64,000 nucleotides of DNA from Actinomycetaceae bacterium (GCA_030528145.1 JAUMZK010000001.1:248001-312000); one strand, 5' to 3'. Positions 43,226-52,918 are shown, numbered from the stretch's first letter. A program made the numbers and translations. Notes: generated by a model from the sequence alone, not told the origin.

Positions 43226-43993
43226 ATGACCACTTTTTCCTTGATGCAGTGGCTCATTTTGTTGGGAGCCGCCCTACTGGTTGGTATTTCCAAAACTGCG
43301 TTGCCGGGTCTGGTTTCCATTGCCGTGGCAATGTTTGCCGCAGTGTTACCGGCGAAGGCGTCAACTGGTTCAATTTTACTGTTGTTGCTGGTAGGTGATG
43401 CGGTAGCTACGGTCACATATTTCCGGCACGTGGATTGGGAATTGTTGCACAAGATTTTCCCTCCGGTAGTTGTAGGGGTGGCACTGGGATACCTGTTTTT
43501 GGCGCACGTTAGTGACAGCAATTTGCAGAAAACCATCGGGTGGTTGATATTGTTTTTGTGCGCGCTGGGCGGACGCGTTCAACTCGCGCAGTTTTTCCCT
43601 GCTCGATCGCTCTCGGGTCCAGAATCTTGTAGTCCACTTTTCCAAAAAGTGGTGTCCACCCTCGCCGGGGTCACGGCTGGCTTTACAACTATGGCGGCAA
43701 ATGCCGGCGGACCAGTCATATCGTTGTACTTTTTGTGGTCAAAGTTCAACGTTAAACGGTTTTTGGGCACTACCGCGTGGTTTTTCTTTCTAGTGAATCT
43801 GACGAAATTTCCATTTTCAGTGGCGGCAGGTGCTATCTCTGCTACCTCTTTCACATACTTTTTGCCGTTGGCATTTTGTACGCTCTTAGGTACTTTTTGG
43901 GGGCGAGCGCTGGCAAATAAGATACCGCAAAGAATTTTCGACCCCATTGTTTTTGCGCTCTCGGTGATCTCTGGAGTGTATTTGGTGGTTTAA
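43226..43993 (+). CDS. TSUP (TauE/SafE) family membrane transporter
   Basis: This 255-residue protein with about eight helices has the TSUP pattern: GAALLVGISKTALPGLVSIAVAMFA in the first repeat and AGVTAGFTTMAANAGGPVISLYFL in the second. Members export or import sulfite, sulfoacetate or other organosulfur and organic anions. The substrate is unknown. ATG 43226 is preferred to a TTG six bases earlier. It stands alone. Confidence 0.85.
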   Translation: MTTFSLMQWLILLGAALLVGISKTALPGLVSIAVAMFAAVLPAKASTGSILLLLLVGDAVATVTYFRHVDWELLHKIFPPVVVGVALGYLFLAHVSDSNLQKTIGWLILFLCALGGRVQLAQFFPARSLSGPESCSPLFQKVVSTLAGVTAGFTTMAANAGGPVISLYFLWSKFNVKRFLGTTAWFFFLVNLTKFPFSVAAGAISATSFTYFLPLAFCTLLGTFWGRALANKIPQRIFDPIVFALSVISGVYLVV

Positions 43994-44247
43994 CTACTGC
44001 CTGGCAGCTATTTTTTCACTTTCACTATGGCAATTCTACCCTCTGCGGCTCCTTCTAACAGAAGGTAAGAGGCATATTTTTCTGTTGCAAAACTGGCATT
44101 TTCACTGTCAGAAGACCTAATCGTCTTCGAGAAAACACTGATAACATATTGTAACATTGAGTAATTTTCGCTGACCAAATGCTAAAAATATGTCCCTTTG
44201 GGTTTAGCATAGAAATGTTCATACAAATACAACAATGAGGTTGGCTT

Positions 44248-45678
44248 ATGAGTCTTTCCAATATTTTAGAAATCAAACATCCTCCACGCTCGGGTGAATC
44301 TGTTGCTATCCAGCGAGGACGCTGGCTCGGCGAGTTTCTGAAAGTCTATTTAGTTCTGGTTATCGGCTATGGCGCCTTCTACCTGCTACGCACTAATTTC
44401 AAGGCAGCTCAACCCGAATTAATTGCGCAAGCCGGATTCAGCACCACCGAACTAGGCATTATTGGTTTTGCTTTCTCACTAACTTACGGTTTTGGAGGGC
44501 TGTTTTTAGGCTTCTACTTTGACGGCAAAAATACCAAGAAGGCACTATCGCTGCTGGTCACCGCAGCCGGAGTCCTGTCCGTAATCATTGGCATTACCCT
44601 GATGAGCGCCCATCACCCCTATGGATTCCTCATTTTATTGTGGGCAATAAACGGGTTGTTCCAAGCACCCGGCGGTCCCTGCTCCAATTCGACAATGAAC
44701 CGGTGGACACCGCGAAAACTGCGGGGGCGTTTCATCGGCTGGTGGAATGCTTCCCATAACCTGGGCGCCATGATTGCTGGAATCTTGGCAGTGTGGGGTG
44801 CGAACACATTCTTTGGTGGCAGCGTTGTCGGCATGTTTATTGTCCCCGCCATTGTTGCTATTCCCATTGGCTTGTGGGGCATTTTCTTTGGCAAGGACGA
44901 TCCTAAAGAACTCGGTTGGGATACTGCGGAAGAGATTTTCGGTGAGCCTGCCGCCAAGGCCGATATTGTTACGACAAATATGACCAAAGGACAGATCCTG
45001 TGGCAGTACGTGGTAAAAAATCCGGCAGTGTGGTTGCTGTGCATTGCTAACGTTGCGGCTTACAGTGTCCGCATTGGTATCGACAACTGGAACGTTCTAT
45101 ACACTCAAACTAAGTTAGGATTTTCGCAATATACTGCGGTTAACACTACGTTCGCCCTCGAAATGGGCGGTTTGGCTGGGTCTTTGCTGTGGGGTTATTT
45201 CTCAGACAAACTGGGAGGACGCCGGGCACTGGCGGCAGCCATAGGTATTGGGCTGGTGACAATACCAATATCGATCTACTCTGCGGCAACTACCGTGCCC
45301 GTGGTTTACGGCGCGTTATTCTGCATAGGTTTCCTGATTTTCGGACCTGTCACCCTAATTGGCATTTGCGTAATCGGATTCGCCCCCAAGAACGCCACCG
45401 TTGTGGTAAACGCAGTGCCGCGCGCATTTGGTTACGTTTTTGGCGACTCCATGGCGAAAGTACTGTTGGGGCGCATTGCCGATCCAAAGAAAGACGGAAT
45501 TTCCCTGTTTGGTCACGTGCTGCACGGGTGGGGTTCCACTTTCACAGTGCTGATTGTTTCTGCTTTTGCCGGGCTTGCATGTCTCATTTTGGTGGCGATT
45601 TTCGAAGAACGCATGTTACGCGCAGACAAACAATTTACCGCCGAAATCGCCGCCACGAAGGGAAACACCAATGAGTGA
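44248..45678 (+). CDS. Organophosphate:Pi antiporter (GlpT/UhpT/UhpC family)
   Basis: This 476-residue, 12-helix MFS protein of the OPA family has GAFYLLRTNFKAAQPELI at the N-terminus, GLFQAPGGPCSNSTMNRWTPRKLRGRFIGWWNASHNLG and SLLWGYFSDKLGGRRA. Known members exchange glycerol-3-phosphate, hexose-6-phosphate or phosphoglycerate for phosphate, or act as sensors. The stop overlaps the next gene, an inositol-monophosphatase-like enzyme, by eight bases, which suggests uptake of a sugar or polyol phosphate for dephosphorylation. GAGG site upstream. Confidence 0.85.
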   Translation: MSLSNILEIKHPPRSGESVAIQRGRWLGEFLKVYLVLVIGYGAFYLLRTNFKAAQPELIAQAGFSTTELGIIGFAFSLTYGFGGLFLGFYFDGKNTKKALSLLVTAAGVLSVIIGITLMSAHHPYGFLILLWAINGLFQAPGGPCSNSTMNRWTPRKLRGRFIGWWNASHNLGAMIAGILAVWGANTFFGGSVVGMFIVPAIVAIPIGLWGIFFGKDDPKELGWDTAEEIFGEPAAKADIVTTNMTKGQILWQYVVKNPAVWLLCIANVAAYSVRIGIDNWNVLYTQTKLGFSQYTAVNTTFALEMGGLAGSLLWGYFSDKLGGRRALAAAIGIGLVTIPISIYSAATTVPVVYGALFCIGFLIFGPVTLIGICVIGFAPKNATVVVNAVPRAFGYVFGDSMAKVLLGRIADPKKDGISLFGHVLHGWGSTFTVLIVSAFAGLACLILVAIFEERMLRADKQFTAEIAATKGNTNE

Positions 45679-46453
45679 ACTAGACGAACTGCTGCAAATC
45701 GCGAAAATGGTGGTCACCGATGCTGGCAAAATAGCACTAAACCCTGGCTTCGCCCTCGATATTGACACCAAAACCAGTCGCAACGACCTGGTTACGCAAG
45801 TGGATAAACGCATCGAAGCCCAAATTGCCGCGCAACTGGAAAAAGTTACCAGAATGCCGCTGCTAGGCGAAGAAAACCACCAAGTAGACTCATTTAACGG
45901 ACGGGTGTGGGTGCTTGACCCCATTGACGGCACCATGAACTATGTGACCACCAAGCGGGATTATGCGATATCACTGGCACTTTGCGAAGATGGCATTCCG
46001 GTTCTAGGCGTCGTTTTGGATGTCACCAAAGGCGCGTTGTATTCGGCAATAACCGGGCAAGGGGCTTTCCGGGATGGCACACCACTGACGCAGGTAGACG
46101 CAAAAGCATCTTTTACTGACACCATTTTGATTACCGACCTGAAAGAAATCCTGGCACTCCCCCGTCTTGCAAATGCCTTAGTGCGTTCTCGCGGACACCG
46201 CCGCTACGGTAGCGCCGCCCTCGAAATGATAGAAGTTGCACTAGGGCAGGCGGGTGCATTCATCCACCTGTGGGTGTCCCCCTGGGATATTGCGGCAGCA
46301 TCCCTAATATGCGCTGAGGCTGGGGTTATCTGCACGCGCCTAGATGGAACGTACTTGGATGTGTGTGCGAAAGGCTCTGTGCTGGCGGCCTGGCCAAAAG
46401 TTCATCAAGAACTGCACTACTTGTTAATACAAAAGGCGTTCGACGTGGATTAG
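45671..46453 (+). CDS. Inositol monophosphatase family protein
   Basis: This 260-residue enzyme has the lithium-sensitive phosphatase motifs: GEENHQ, DPIDGTMNYV (metal-binding Asp-Pro-Ile-Asp-Gly-Thr) and SPWDIAAASLICAEAG. It hydrolyses inositol-1-phosphate or a related sugar phosphate. Translation is coupled to the transporter (ATGAGTGA overlap). The inositol cluster starts just beyond its terminator. Histidinol phosphatase or PAP phosphatase are alternatives. Confidence 0.85.
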   Translation: MSELDELLQIAKMVVTDAGKIALNPGFALDIDTKTSRNDLVTQVDKRIEAQIAAQLEKVTRMPLLGEENHQVDSFNGRVWVLDPIDGTMNYVTTKRDYAISLALCEDGIPVLGVVLDVTKGALYSAITGQGAFRDGTPLTQVDAKASFTDTILITDLKEILALPRLANALVRSRGHRRYGSAALEMIEVALGQAGAFIHLWVSPWDIAAASLICAEAGVICTRLDGTYLDVCAKGSVLAAWPKVHQELHYLLIQKAFDVD

Positions 46454-46484
46454 TTTCCGACTACCGCACTACCACAGGCAAAGA

Positions 46485-46518
46485 AGTGGCGTCCTCGATA
46501 TTTTTCGAGGACGCCACT
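46485..46518. terminator. Hairpin built from two GAGGACG copies
   Basis: A perfect 14-base stem, AGTGGCGTCCTCGA with its complement around TATTTT, lies between convergent genes. Each arm contains one copy of the over-represented GAGGACG heptamer, so it is both a terminator-like hairpin and an inverted pair of that motif. Confidence 0.8.
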
Positions 46519-46566
46519 GCAGTTAATCATAATCACTGCGGTTACGCCAGGTGTAACCAGCGCGAA

Positions 46567-48063
46567 TTATTCTTCACGTTGGAAGGACATGGTTGCCGAG
46601 TAAGTACCACTTTCTGATGGCCACCGCGAAGTAACAACTTTCGCCTTGGTGTAGAAAGCTACGCCCTCGGGACCGTGAATGTGGTTGGAGCCTAGCAAGG
46701 ATTCCTTCCACCCACCGAAGGAGTAGTAGGCAACCGGGGTAGGAATTGGCACGTTGATACCCACCATGCCAGCTTCGACCTCATTCTTGAAACGACGCGC
46801 AACGCCGCCATCGTTAGTGAAGATGGCAGAACCATTGCCGAACTCTTGGGCGTTGACAATACCAATTGCTTCTTCGTAAGAATCCGCATTAACAATGGTG
46901 AGCACCGGACCAAAGACTTCTTCGCGGTACAAGTCGGTGTCGGTAGGCACATTCTTGACGATGGTCGGTCCAACCCAGTAGCCGCCCTCAAAACCTTCAG
47001 GTGCAAAGCCGCGTCCGTCTAAAATAACATCCGCACCTGCAGCTTCAGCTCCGTCAATCAAGCCGACAATGCGGTCGCGGGCTTTCGCATCAATTACTGG
47101 ACCCATCTCAGAATCTTCGTTCATGCCGTAACCAGTGACGATCTTTTCACCCTCGACCTTTACCAGTTCAGCCAACTTATCGCCAATGCCGCCCACAGCT
47201 ACTACTACTGGCAACGCCATGCAACGTTCGCCTGCCGCCCCGAAAGCGGCGGCAGCAATATGTTTTGCTGCAAACGGCAGGTCGCAGTCTGGCATGACAA
47301 TGGCGTGGTTGTTAGCTCCACCCAAAGCCTGAACGCGCTTACCGTGAGCGGTGCCGGTGTCTTGCACAATGTGCGCGACCGGAGTAGAACCAACAAAGCT
47401 GATCGCGTCAATACCTTCGTGCTTCAATATGTCAGTCACCAGGTGACGGTCTCCCGAAAGCACGTTAAACAAGCCGTCTGGCAGCCCCGCTTGCTTGTAC
47501 AGTTCAGCGGTAAATAGAGAAGCCGAGGGCGTAGCACTAGCGGGCTTCAAAATAAAAGCGTTGCCGGTAGCCAACGCGATTGGGTGCATCCACATGGGCA
47601 CCATAGCTGGGAAGTTGAAGGGGCATATACCCGCTACTACGCCGACTGGTTGACGCGTACTGTGAACGTCAACACCGCTGGAAACCTGGGAAGAAAACTC
47701 ACCTTTTAGAGCCGCGTTGATGCCACAAGCAAAGTCAAGCGTTTCCCGACCACGCTGAATTTCGCCAATAGCATCGGTGAAAGTCTTGCCATGTTCCTTC
47801 ACGATCAGTTCGGCCATCTTTTCTTGGTTTTCCAGCAGCAAGGAGCGCATCTTGAACATGATCTCCACGCGCCGAGCCAGCGACACCTGCGCCCATTTCT
47901 TTTGCGCTTCTTTCGCAATTTCTACTGCGTAGTCAAGGTCGGCTTTGGTGGCCTGCAACAGTTTGTTTTCTACTTTGCCAGTTGCCGGATTCTCGACGTC
48001 AACCGTGGCTGTACCTTCGCCCTCGTACCAGGTACCGTTGACCCAATGTTTTAAGGTTTCCAT
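46567..48063 (-). CDS. iolA: Methylmalonate-semialdehyde dehydrogenase (acylating)
   Basis: A 498-residue aldehyde dehydrogenase of the MMSDH type: GVVAGICPFNFPAMVPMWMHPIALATGN, FVGSTPVAHIV and the catalytic Cys in FGAAGERCMALPVVV. In inositol breakdown it converts malonate semialdehyde to acetyl-CoA and CO2. It is separated from iolD by a terminator and has its own promoter region with operator-like palindromes, so it is a separate unit of the same regulon. Confidence 0.93.
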   Translation of the reverse strand: METLKHWVNGTWYEGEGTATVDVENPATGKVENKLLQATKADLDYAVEIAKEAQKKWAQVSLARRVEIMFKMRSLLLENQEKMAELIVKEHGKTFTDAIGEIQRGRETLDFACGINAALKGEFSSQVSSGVDVHSTRQPVGVVAGICPFNFPAMVPMWMHPIALATGNAFILKPASATPSASLFTAELYKQAGLPDGLFNVLSGDRHLVTDILKHEGIDAISFVGSTPVAHIVQDTGTAHGKRVQALGGANNHAIVMPDCDLPFAAKHIAAAAFGAAGERCMALPVVVAVGGIGDKLAELVKVEGEKIVTGYGMNEDSEMGPVIDAKARDRIVGLIDGAEAAGADVILDGRGFAPEGFEGGYWVGPTIVKNVPTDTDLYREEVFGPVLTIVNADSYEEAIGIVNAQEFGNGSAIFTNDGGVARRFKNEVEAGMVGINVPIPTPVAYYSFGGWKESLLGSNHIHGPEGVAFYTKAKVVTSRWPSESGTYSATMSFQREE

Positions 48064-48141
48064 GTGAACTCCTCTTTGTGCTCATATCCAGACTGGGAAT
48101 ACCCAATCCATTACCTTCGTCCTAATCCTACACTAAATAGT

Positions 48142-48157
48142 ATTTGTTAGCACAAAT
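48142..48157. promoter_or_regulatory. Operator-like palindrome before iolA
   Basis: ATTTGT-TAGC-ACAAAT is palindromic and lies upstream of a plausible TACTAT -10 box, where a bound protein would block RNA polymerase. A second related site, TTTGTTAACATTTG, lies near 48176-48189, with GAAACGTTTC (48161-48170) between them. The probable reader is the GntR regulator at 56133-56876. Confidence 0.5.
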
Positions 48158-48196
48158 TACGAAACGTTTCTAAGTTTGTTAACATTTGCAGCAAGA

Positions 48197-48220
48197 AAGC
48201 ACCCGGTTTCCCGGGTGCTT
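48197..48220 (-). terminator. Terminator of the long iol operon (after iolD)
   Basis: GCACCCGG and CCGGGTGC, extended by AA/TT, form the stem. A T-rich run follows on the minus strand. Confidence 0.85.
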
Positions 48221-48240
48221 TTCCTGACTTGTTTGCAGCT

Positions 48241-50139
48241 CTACTTCAAATAATGACGTTGCGGCGCGCGCGCCGCCTCATATTCTCGGTAAGCCTGCTG
48301 CGTCGATTCGATACGTGAGACCTGGGATACGGGCACGTCCCACCAGGAGGTACTGGGCGGGTTCGGACCGTACAGGTCGGTTTCGATGTGAATCATGCAC
48401 GCACGGTCGAGATCTTCCGCTTCGCGGTAAGCGGCGCGGAATTCTTCCATAGTGGAGACCCTGAAAACTTTCAACCCCCAAGATTCAGCGTTTGCCGCAA
48501 TATCAACCGGCAGCGTATCGCCTTCTTGATTGTGCGGTTCCCCATCGCCCATGCGGTAGCGGGTACCAAAACGTTGCGAACCGTGCGATTCGGATAGCGC
48601 ACCAATAGAGGCAAAACCATAGTTTTGCAACAGCACGTAAATAACTTTTATGCGTTCTTGGACGACAGTTGCCAGTTCCATCGGCAACATCTGGTAGGTA
48701 CCGTCGCCAACAATAGAAACAACTTCGGACTGTGGCAAAGCCAGTTTGACGCCCAGACCGGCAGGAATTTCGTATCCCATACAAGAGAACGCGTATTCCA
48801 CATGGTATTGAGTGGGAGTTTTGGCTTGCCATAGTGCTTGTAGGTCACCAGGCATAGAGCCGGCAGCGTTGATGACAACATCGTTTTCGCCCATCATTTC
48901 GTTGAGAGCGCCAAACACTTCTAACTGCGAGGGCAGCGGCTTGTGATCCAAATGGTACAGTTCGGCAGTAGTCTTAAACCAGGCTTCACGTTCTTCCTCT
49001 ATTTCCTGCGTATACGCTGCGTCTACGTGGTAGTCGCGCAACATTTCGGTGAGGTCACGCAAAGCTTCACGGGCGTCTGCGACAACCATTTGGGCACCAT
49101 TCTTTACCGCATCAAAAGCGAGCACGTTAATATTTACAAACTTGACATCCTCATTTTTAAACTGGGTGCGCGATGCGGTAGTGAAATCAGAATACCTGGT
49201 ACCGATACCGATTACGAGGTCGGCTTTGGCAGCGATATTATTGCCTGCGCCTGCGCCTGTGGAACCAATACCGCCCACCGCAGCCGGATGGTCAAAGTTA
49301 ATCGCACCCTTACCAGCCTGAGTGTCGCCCACCGGAATACCCGTGACAGTAGCAAATTCACGCAACTGTGCGGAAGCCTCTGAGTACTTCACGCCTCCAC
49401 CCGCAATTATGAGCGGACGTTTGGCACCGCGAATTGCTGCAGCAGCACTTTCCAATGCGGCTTTTTCTGCCGGAGGACGGCGCACGTGCCAAGTGCGTTT
49501 ACGGAAGAAATCAACCGGAAAATCGAATGCTTCAGCTTGGACGTCTTGCGGCATAGCAATAGCAACCGCCCCCGTGTCGGCAGGGTCGGTAAGTGTGCGC
49601 ATGGCGTGCATTAGTGAAGGAATCAGTTGTTCTGGACGATTGATGCGGTCAAAGAAACGCGATACCACACGGAACGCATCATTTACGGTGATATCCAGGG
49701 TTCGCGGGTCTTCGAGTTGCTGCAACACCGGGTCGGGAATGCGGGTAGCAAACTGATCAGATGGGAACAACAGTACCGGCAGTCGGTTAGTAGTAGCCAA
49801 GGCCGCACCCGTCACCATATTCAAGGACCCCGGACCGATAGAGGCCGTACACATCATTGCTTGCATGCGGTTCTTTGCCTTCGCAAAGGCTGCTGCCGCG
49901 TTTACCTGCCCTTGTTCGTTGCGCGGCATGATGTAGGGCATGCGTCCCCCATCTGGGGTGGGATCGATTTCGTTTTGCAGTAGCGCCTGCCCAATCCCGG
50001 CCACATTACCGTGCCCAAAAATGCCGAAAGCGCCCGCAATGAACCGCTCTTCTTTACCATCGCGTTCAACATATTGATTGACCAGGAAGCGAATGGTCGC
50101 TTGCGCAACCGTCAGGCGCACCGTTTTTTGCGTCGTCAT
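48241..50139 (-). CDS. iolD: 3D-(3,5/4)-trihydroxycyclohexane-1,2-dione hydrolase
   Basis: A 632-residue thiamine-diphosphate enzyme: GIFGHGNVAGIGQAL at the N-terminus, CTASIGPGSLNMVTGAALA, and the ThDP/Mg motif in VSIVGDGTYQMLPMELATVVQ. It opens the inositol-derived ring to 5-deoxy-glucuronate. ATG 50139 lies 13 bases after the iolB stop, behind a GAAAGAAG site. It is the last gene of the long iol operon. Confidence 0.93.
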   Translation of the reverse strand: MTTQKTVRLTVAQATIRFLVNQYVERDGKEERFIAGAFGIFGHGNVAGIGQALLQNEIDPTPDGGRMPYIMPRNEQGQVNAAAAFAKAKNRMQAMMCTASIGPGSLNMVTGAALATTNRLPVLLFPSDQFATRIPDPVLQQLEDPRTLDITVNDAFRVVSRFFDRINRPEQLIPSLMHAMRTLTDPADTGAVAIAMPQDVQAEAFDFPVDFFRKRTWHVRRPPAEKAALESAAAAIRGAKRPLIIAGGGVKYSEASAQLREFATVTGIPVGDTQAGKGAINFDHPAAVGGIGSTGAGAGNNIAAKADLVIGIGTRYSDFTTASRTQFKNEDVKFVNINVLAFDAVKNGAQMVVADAREALRDLTEMLRDYHVDAAYTQEIEEEREAWFKTTAELYHLDHKPLPSQLEVFGALNEMMGENDVVINAAGSMPGDLQALWQAKTPTQYHVEYAFSCMGYEIPAGLGVKLALPQSEVVSIVGDGTYQMLPMELATVVQERIKVIYVLLQNYGFASIGALSESHGSQRFGTRYRMGDGEPHNQEGDTLPVDIAANAESWGLKVFRVSTMEEFRAAYREAEDLDRACMIHIETDLYGPNPPSTSWWDVPVSQVSRIESTQQAYREYEAARAPQRHYLK

Positions 50140-50152
50140 GGATCTTCTTTCG

Positions 50153-51037
50153 CTAGTGTTGTTCATTCATCGGGGTCAGTGGCAACCGCGGGTCCGCTGC
50201 TTCATCTTCCCATGTTTGGCGAACCCAATCATGGTGCGGATCGTGGGTGACCATCCACGCGGCGTCCTCGGCTGGTCCTGCCATCACGTTCAGGTAGTAC
50301 ATGTGGTAGCCGGGTGCAGCAATAGAAGGTCCATGGTATCCGTAAGGCATAATTACTACGTCGCGCGCCCGCACTTCCGTACAAACGTCAATGTCTTTTC
50401 CAGGCGAAGGGTAAATGCGTTGAATACCGAAACCGGGTGCCGCATCTGGGGACTCGGTAAATTCGTAGTAGTAGATCTCTTCGAGGATGCGTTCGTCTGC
50501 AGTATGCTCGTCGTGCTTGTGCGGAGGATAGGAGGACCAGTTTCCGCCCGGAGTCAACACTTCGGTAACCAGCAGGTGCGACGGTTGTAGTTTATTGCCG
50601 ATGGAATAGTTATTCACCTGGCGGCTGCAATTCCCGGTACCGCGCAGTGACGTAATAACTTCCTCTACCGGGCAGTAACGCACCGGCAAGTCCTTAGTAG
50701 ATTTTGCGGCGGGCAGACAAAAACGCCCCCCTTTTTCCGAAGTGACCGTAAAGGTTTTGCCGCGCGGAATGTACAGATAGTCGGTTATTCCGATAAAGAC
50801 CGAGTCCCGACCAGTAATGGCGTATTCCGCACCGTCTACCGTGACGGTACAACTGCCCTCGAGAGGCAAGACCAATAGCTCAGTTTCGCCACTGTCCCGC
50901 GTTTCGCTCTCTCCAGCTTTCAGTGCGAGGACGGCGATTGCGGACCATTCCCACCCTGCGCGGTCAATTGTCAGGTCAGTTTCGTATTTTCCGTGTGCCG
51001 TCTGCCCGGCAGTAATGAGATATTTTTCGTTATCCAT
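50153..51037 (-). CDS. iolB: 5-deoxy-glucuronate isomerase
   Basis: A 294-residue bicupin-like protein: GWEWSAIAVLALKAGES, EGSCTVTVDGAEYAITGRDSVF, then YPPHKHDEH (metal-binding His) and PYGYHGPSIAAPGYHMYYLNVMAG. It converts 5-deoxy-glucuronate to 5-dehydro-2-deoxygluconate, the IolC substrate. It lies six bases after the aldolase gene. Confidence 0.93.
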   Translation of the reverse strand: MDNEKYLITAGQTAHGKYETDLTIDRAGWEWSAIAVLALKAGESETRDSGETELLVLPLEGSCTVTVDGAEYAITGRDSVFIGITDYLYIPRGKTFTVTSEKGGRFCLPAAKSTKDLPVRYCPVEEVITSLRGTGNCSRQVNNYSIGNKLQPSHLLVTEVLTPGGNWSSYPPHKHDEHTADERILEEIYYYEFTESPDAAPGFGIQRIYPSPGKDIDVCTEVRARDVVIMPYGYHGPSIAAPGYHMYYLNVMAGPAEDAAWMVTHDPHHDWVRQTWEDEAADPRLPLTPMNEQH

Positions 51038-51043
51038 TTTTCC

Positions 51044-51907
51044 TCACAGTAAACTAACGGTTTTGTCGACAGCTTTCGCGACGTCATCATCTTTTGGAAA
51101 CAACAGCGACCGACCTATGATAAGACCGCGCACGCCTGGCAATTCCAAGGCTTTCGCCCATCTTTCCATGGTGGCATCTGGGTCGGGGGAAACTTCCCCA
51201 CCTAAAATCAGCGTCGGTAAGGTAGTAGATTCCATGACCTCTTGCATATTTTTCACGCACGGCAGCTTAAGCCAAGTATATGCAGAGGTATCCCCTAGCC
51301 CCGCCGCAATGTTTATAGCACGTATTACCGCGGCTGTGGTCAGGTCGTTTACAATTTTTTCACCTTGCCAATGGGATATGAACGGTTCCACTATAGTGGG
51401 TAGGTGCAAGCGCGCCATTTCGCCCAAAATCTTCGCGGTAGTTTCCAATGTGCGCGCCGTGTTCGGGTCGTCGTAGCAAATGCGGGTGAGTGTCTTTCCC
51501 CCATCTAAGTGAGCGCGGGCAATCCCCTGTGGGGTGTAGCTGGCGAAACGATCGTCAATTTCAAATTTGGCACCCGCCAGACCCACTCGATTCATGGACC
51601 CGTACACCAGTTTATTCTCGAGGGAGCCTAGCAAAGTCAAGTCCTCTATCATGTCGGCGGTGCCCAAAAAACCGTCGACGCCCGGTCGGGACAGCGCTTC
51701 TGCGCAGCGCGTTAACAATTCTTCGCGCGACCCCATTGCCAGGGAGTCTGTGCCGGCTGCCAGCGCGCCCCTAGCAGGGTGGTCGCAAGCAATAATTATC
51801 ATTTTTCGTCCCCGCGGAAATACTCCAGGGGCGCGATTGTCCATAGCCACAAAGATAGCTTGCGGATTGGTAGCGCGGATTTCGGTTAGTTTTTGGATAA
51901 GGTTCAT
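51044..51907 (-). CDS. Cgl0159-type aldolase-fold protein, probable IolJ role
   Basis: This 287-residue TIM-barrel protein has IIIACDHPARGALAAG at the N-terminus and TLILGGEVSPDPDATMERW near the C-terminus, like the DeoC/LacD-type proteins found in actinobacterial inositol clusters. No classical iolJ is present, so it probably splits the kinase product (DKGP) into dihydroxyacetone phosphate and malonate semialdehyde. ATG overlaps the iolC stop as ATGA. Confidence 0.8.
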   Translation of the reverse strand: MNLIQKLTEIRATNPQAIFVAMDNRAPGVFPRGRKMIIIACDHPARGALAAGTDSLAMGSREELLTRCAEALSRPGVDGFLGTADMIEDLTLLGSLENKLVYGSMNRVGLAGAKFEIDDRFASYTPQGIARAHLDGGKTLTRICYDDPNTARTLETTAKILGEMARLHLPTIVEPFISHWQGEKIVNDLTTAAVIRAINIAAGLGDTSAYTWLKLPCVKNMQEVMESTTLPTLILGGEVSPDPDATMERWAKALELPGVRGLIIGRSLLFPKDDDVAKAVDKTVSLL

Positions 51908-52887
51908 AGCAAGCGTTTTTCTACGCTGGGTTTGACCTGCGGATTTGCTCGCATCAGGTCTATTATTTCAGTTTCAGTTCCCATAGCAGTGGAGCATTCC
52001 AGTCGTGAAGCTACTAACGCCCCAGCAGCCGAAGCGAAAGCCACCGTCCTTTGCAAATCCCAACCGCAAAGTAGTCCGTGACAAAATGCCCCACCAAAAG
52101 AGTCTCCCGCCCCTAATCCGTTCGCCACATTAATGGGCGTGACGGGCACTTCGATGCGTTCTTCAGCGGTTTTCGCCAGTATTCCAGCAGGTCCCTGTTT
52201 TACTACGGCAATTTCTATGCCACGTTCTAAAAGAGCATCCGCTGCCCGGTCGGGATCCGTTTCCCCGACTGCCACTAGGCATTCTTGTTTATTACCAATT
52301 GCGACGTCGACCTTCTCAAGAATTCGTCCCACTTCATAAGTGGCTTTTCGCGAACTTTGCCAGAACATTTCACGGTAGTCCAAGTCGGCGATAGTCCACC
52401 TGCGCTTGCCTCGACTGTCAAGGGCGTAGTGGTGGGCGCGCCTGGAAGGTTCTTCAGAAAGTCCTGTTACAGACAGCCAAAAGTTTGGCGCGCCCCCCAC
52501 TGCCGGAATGGGTAAATCGGCTTGCGTAAGTTCCAGGTCAGGGGCAGACGGATCGCGATAAAAATATAAAGGAAAGTTGTCCGGAGGAAAGATTTCGCAG
52601 AAAGTAACCGGCGTATGGTACCGATCGTTTGTCACTATATATTCAGTGGATACACCCAAGCGCGCACATTCTTTGCGAATGAAGCTGCCAAAAGGGTCGT
52701 TCCCTACGCCGGTGATGATGGCGGCACTATGTCCCAGGCGCGCACTGGCAACCGCCACATTAGTGGGCGACCCGCCCAAAAATTTTCCAAAACTATGTAC
52801 ATCTTCCAGACCAATGCCGATTTGGAACGGGTAAATGTCAATTCCACAACGACCGATCGAAAGAACTTCACTAGTTTCAGCGCGCAT
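51904..52887 (-). CDS. iolC: 5-dehydro-2-deoxygluconokinase
   Basis: A 327-residue PfkB/ribokinase-fold kinase: FGKFLGGSPTNVAVASARLGH at the N-terminus, and the catalytic motif INVANGLGAGDSFGGAFCHGLL containing the Asp base. It phosphorylates 5-dehydro-2-deoxygluconate. ATG 52887, behind GAGGAAGG, gives MRAETSEVLSIGRCGIDIYP. The longer frame covers the hairpin before it. Confidence 0.92.
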   Translation of the reverse strand: MRAETSEVLSIGRCGIDIYPFQIGIGLEDVHSFGKFLGGSPTNVAVASARLGHSAAIITGVGNDPFGSFIRKECARLGVSTEYIVTNDRYHTPVTFCEIFPPDNFPLYFYRDPSAPDLELTQADLPIPAVGGAPNFWLSVTGLSEEPSRRAHHYALDSRGKRRWTIADLDYREMFWQSSRKATYEVGRILEKVDVAIGNKQECLVAVGETDPDRAADALLERGIEIAVVKQGPAGILAKTAEERIEVPVTPINVANGLGAGDSFGGAFCHGLLCGWDLQRTVAFASAAGALVASRLECSTAMGTETEIIDLMRANPQVKPSVEKRLL

Positions 52888-52918
52888 TATCCTTCCTCTG
52901 CCTGGGGGGACAAGAAAA

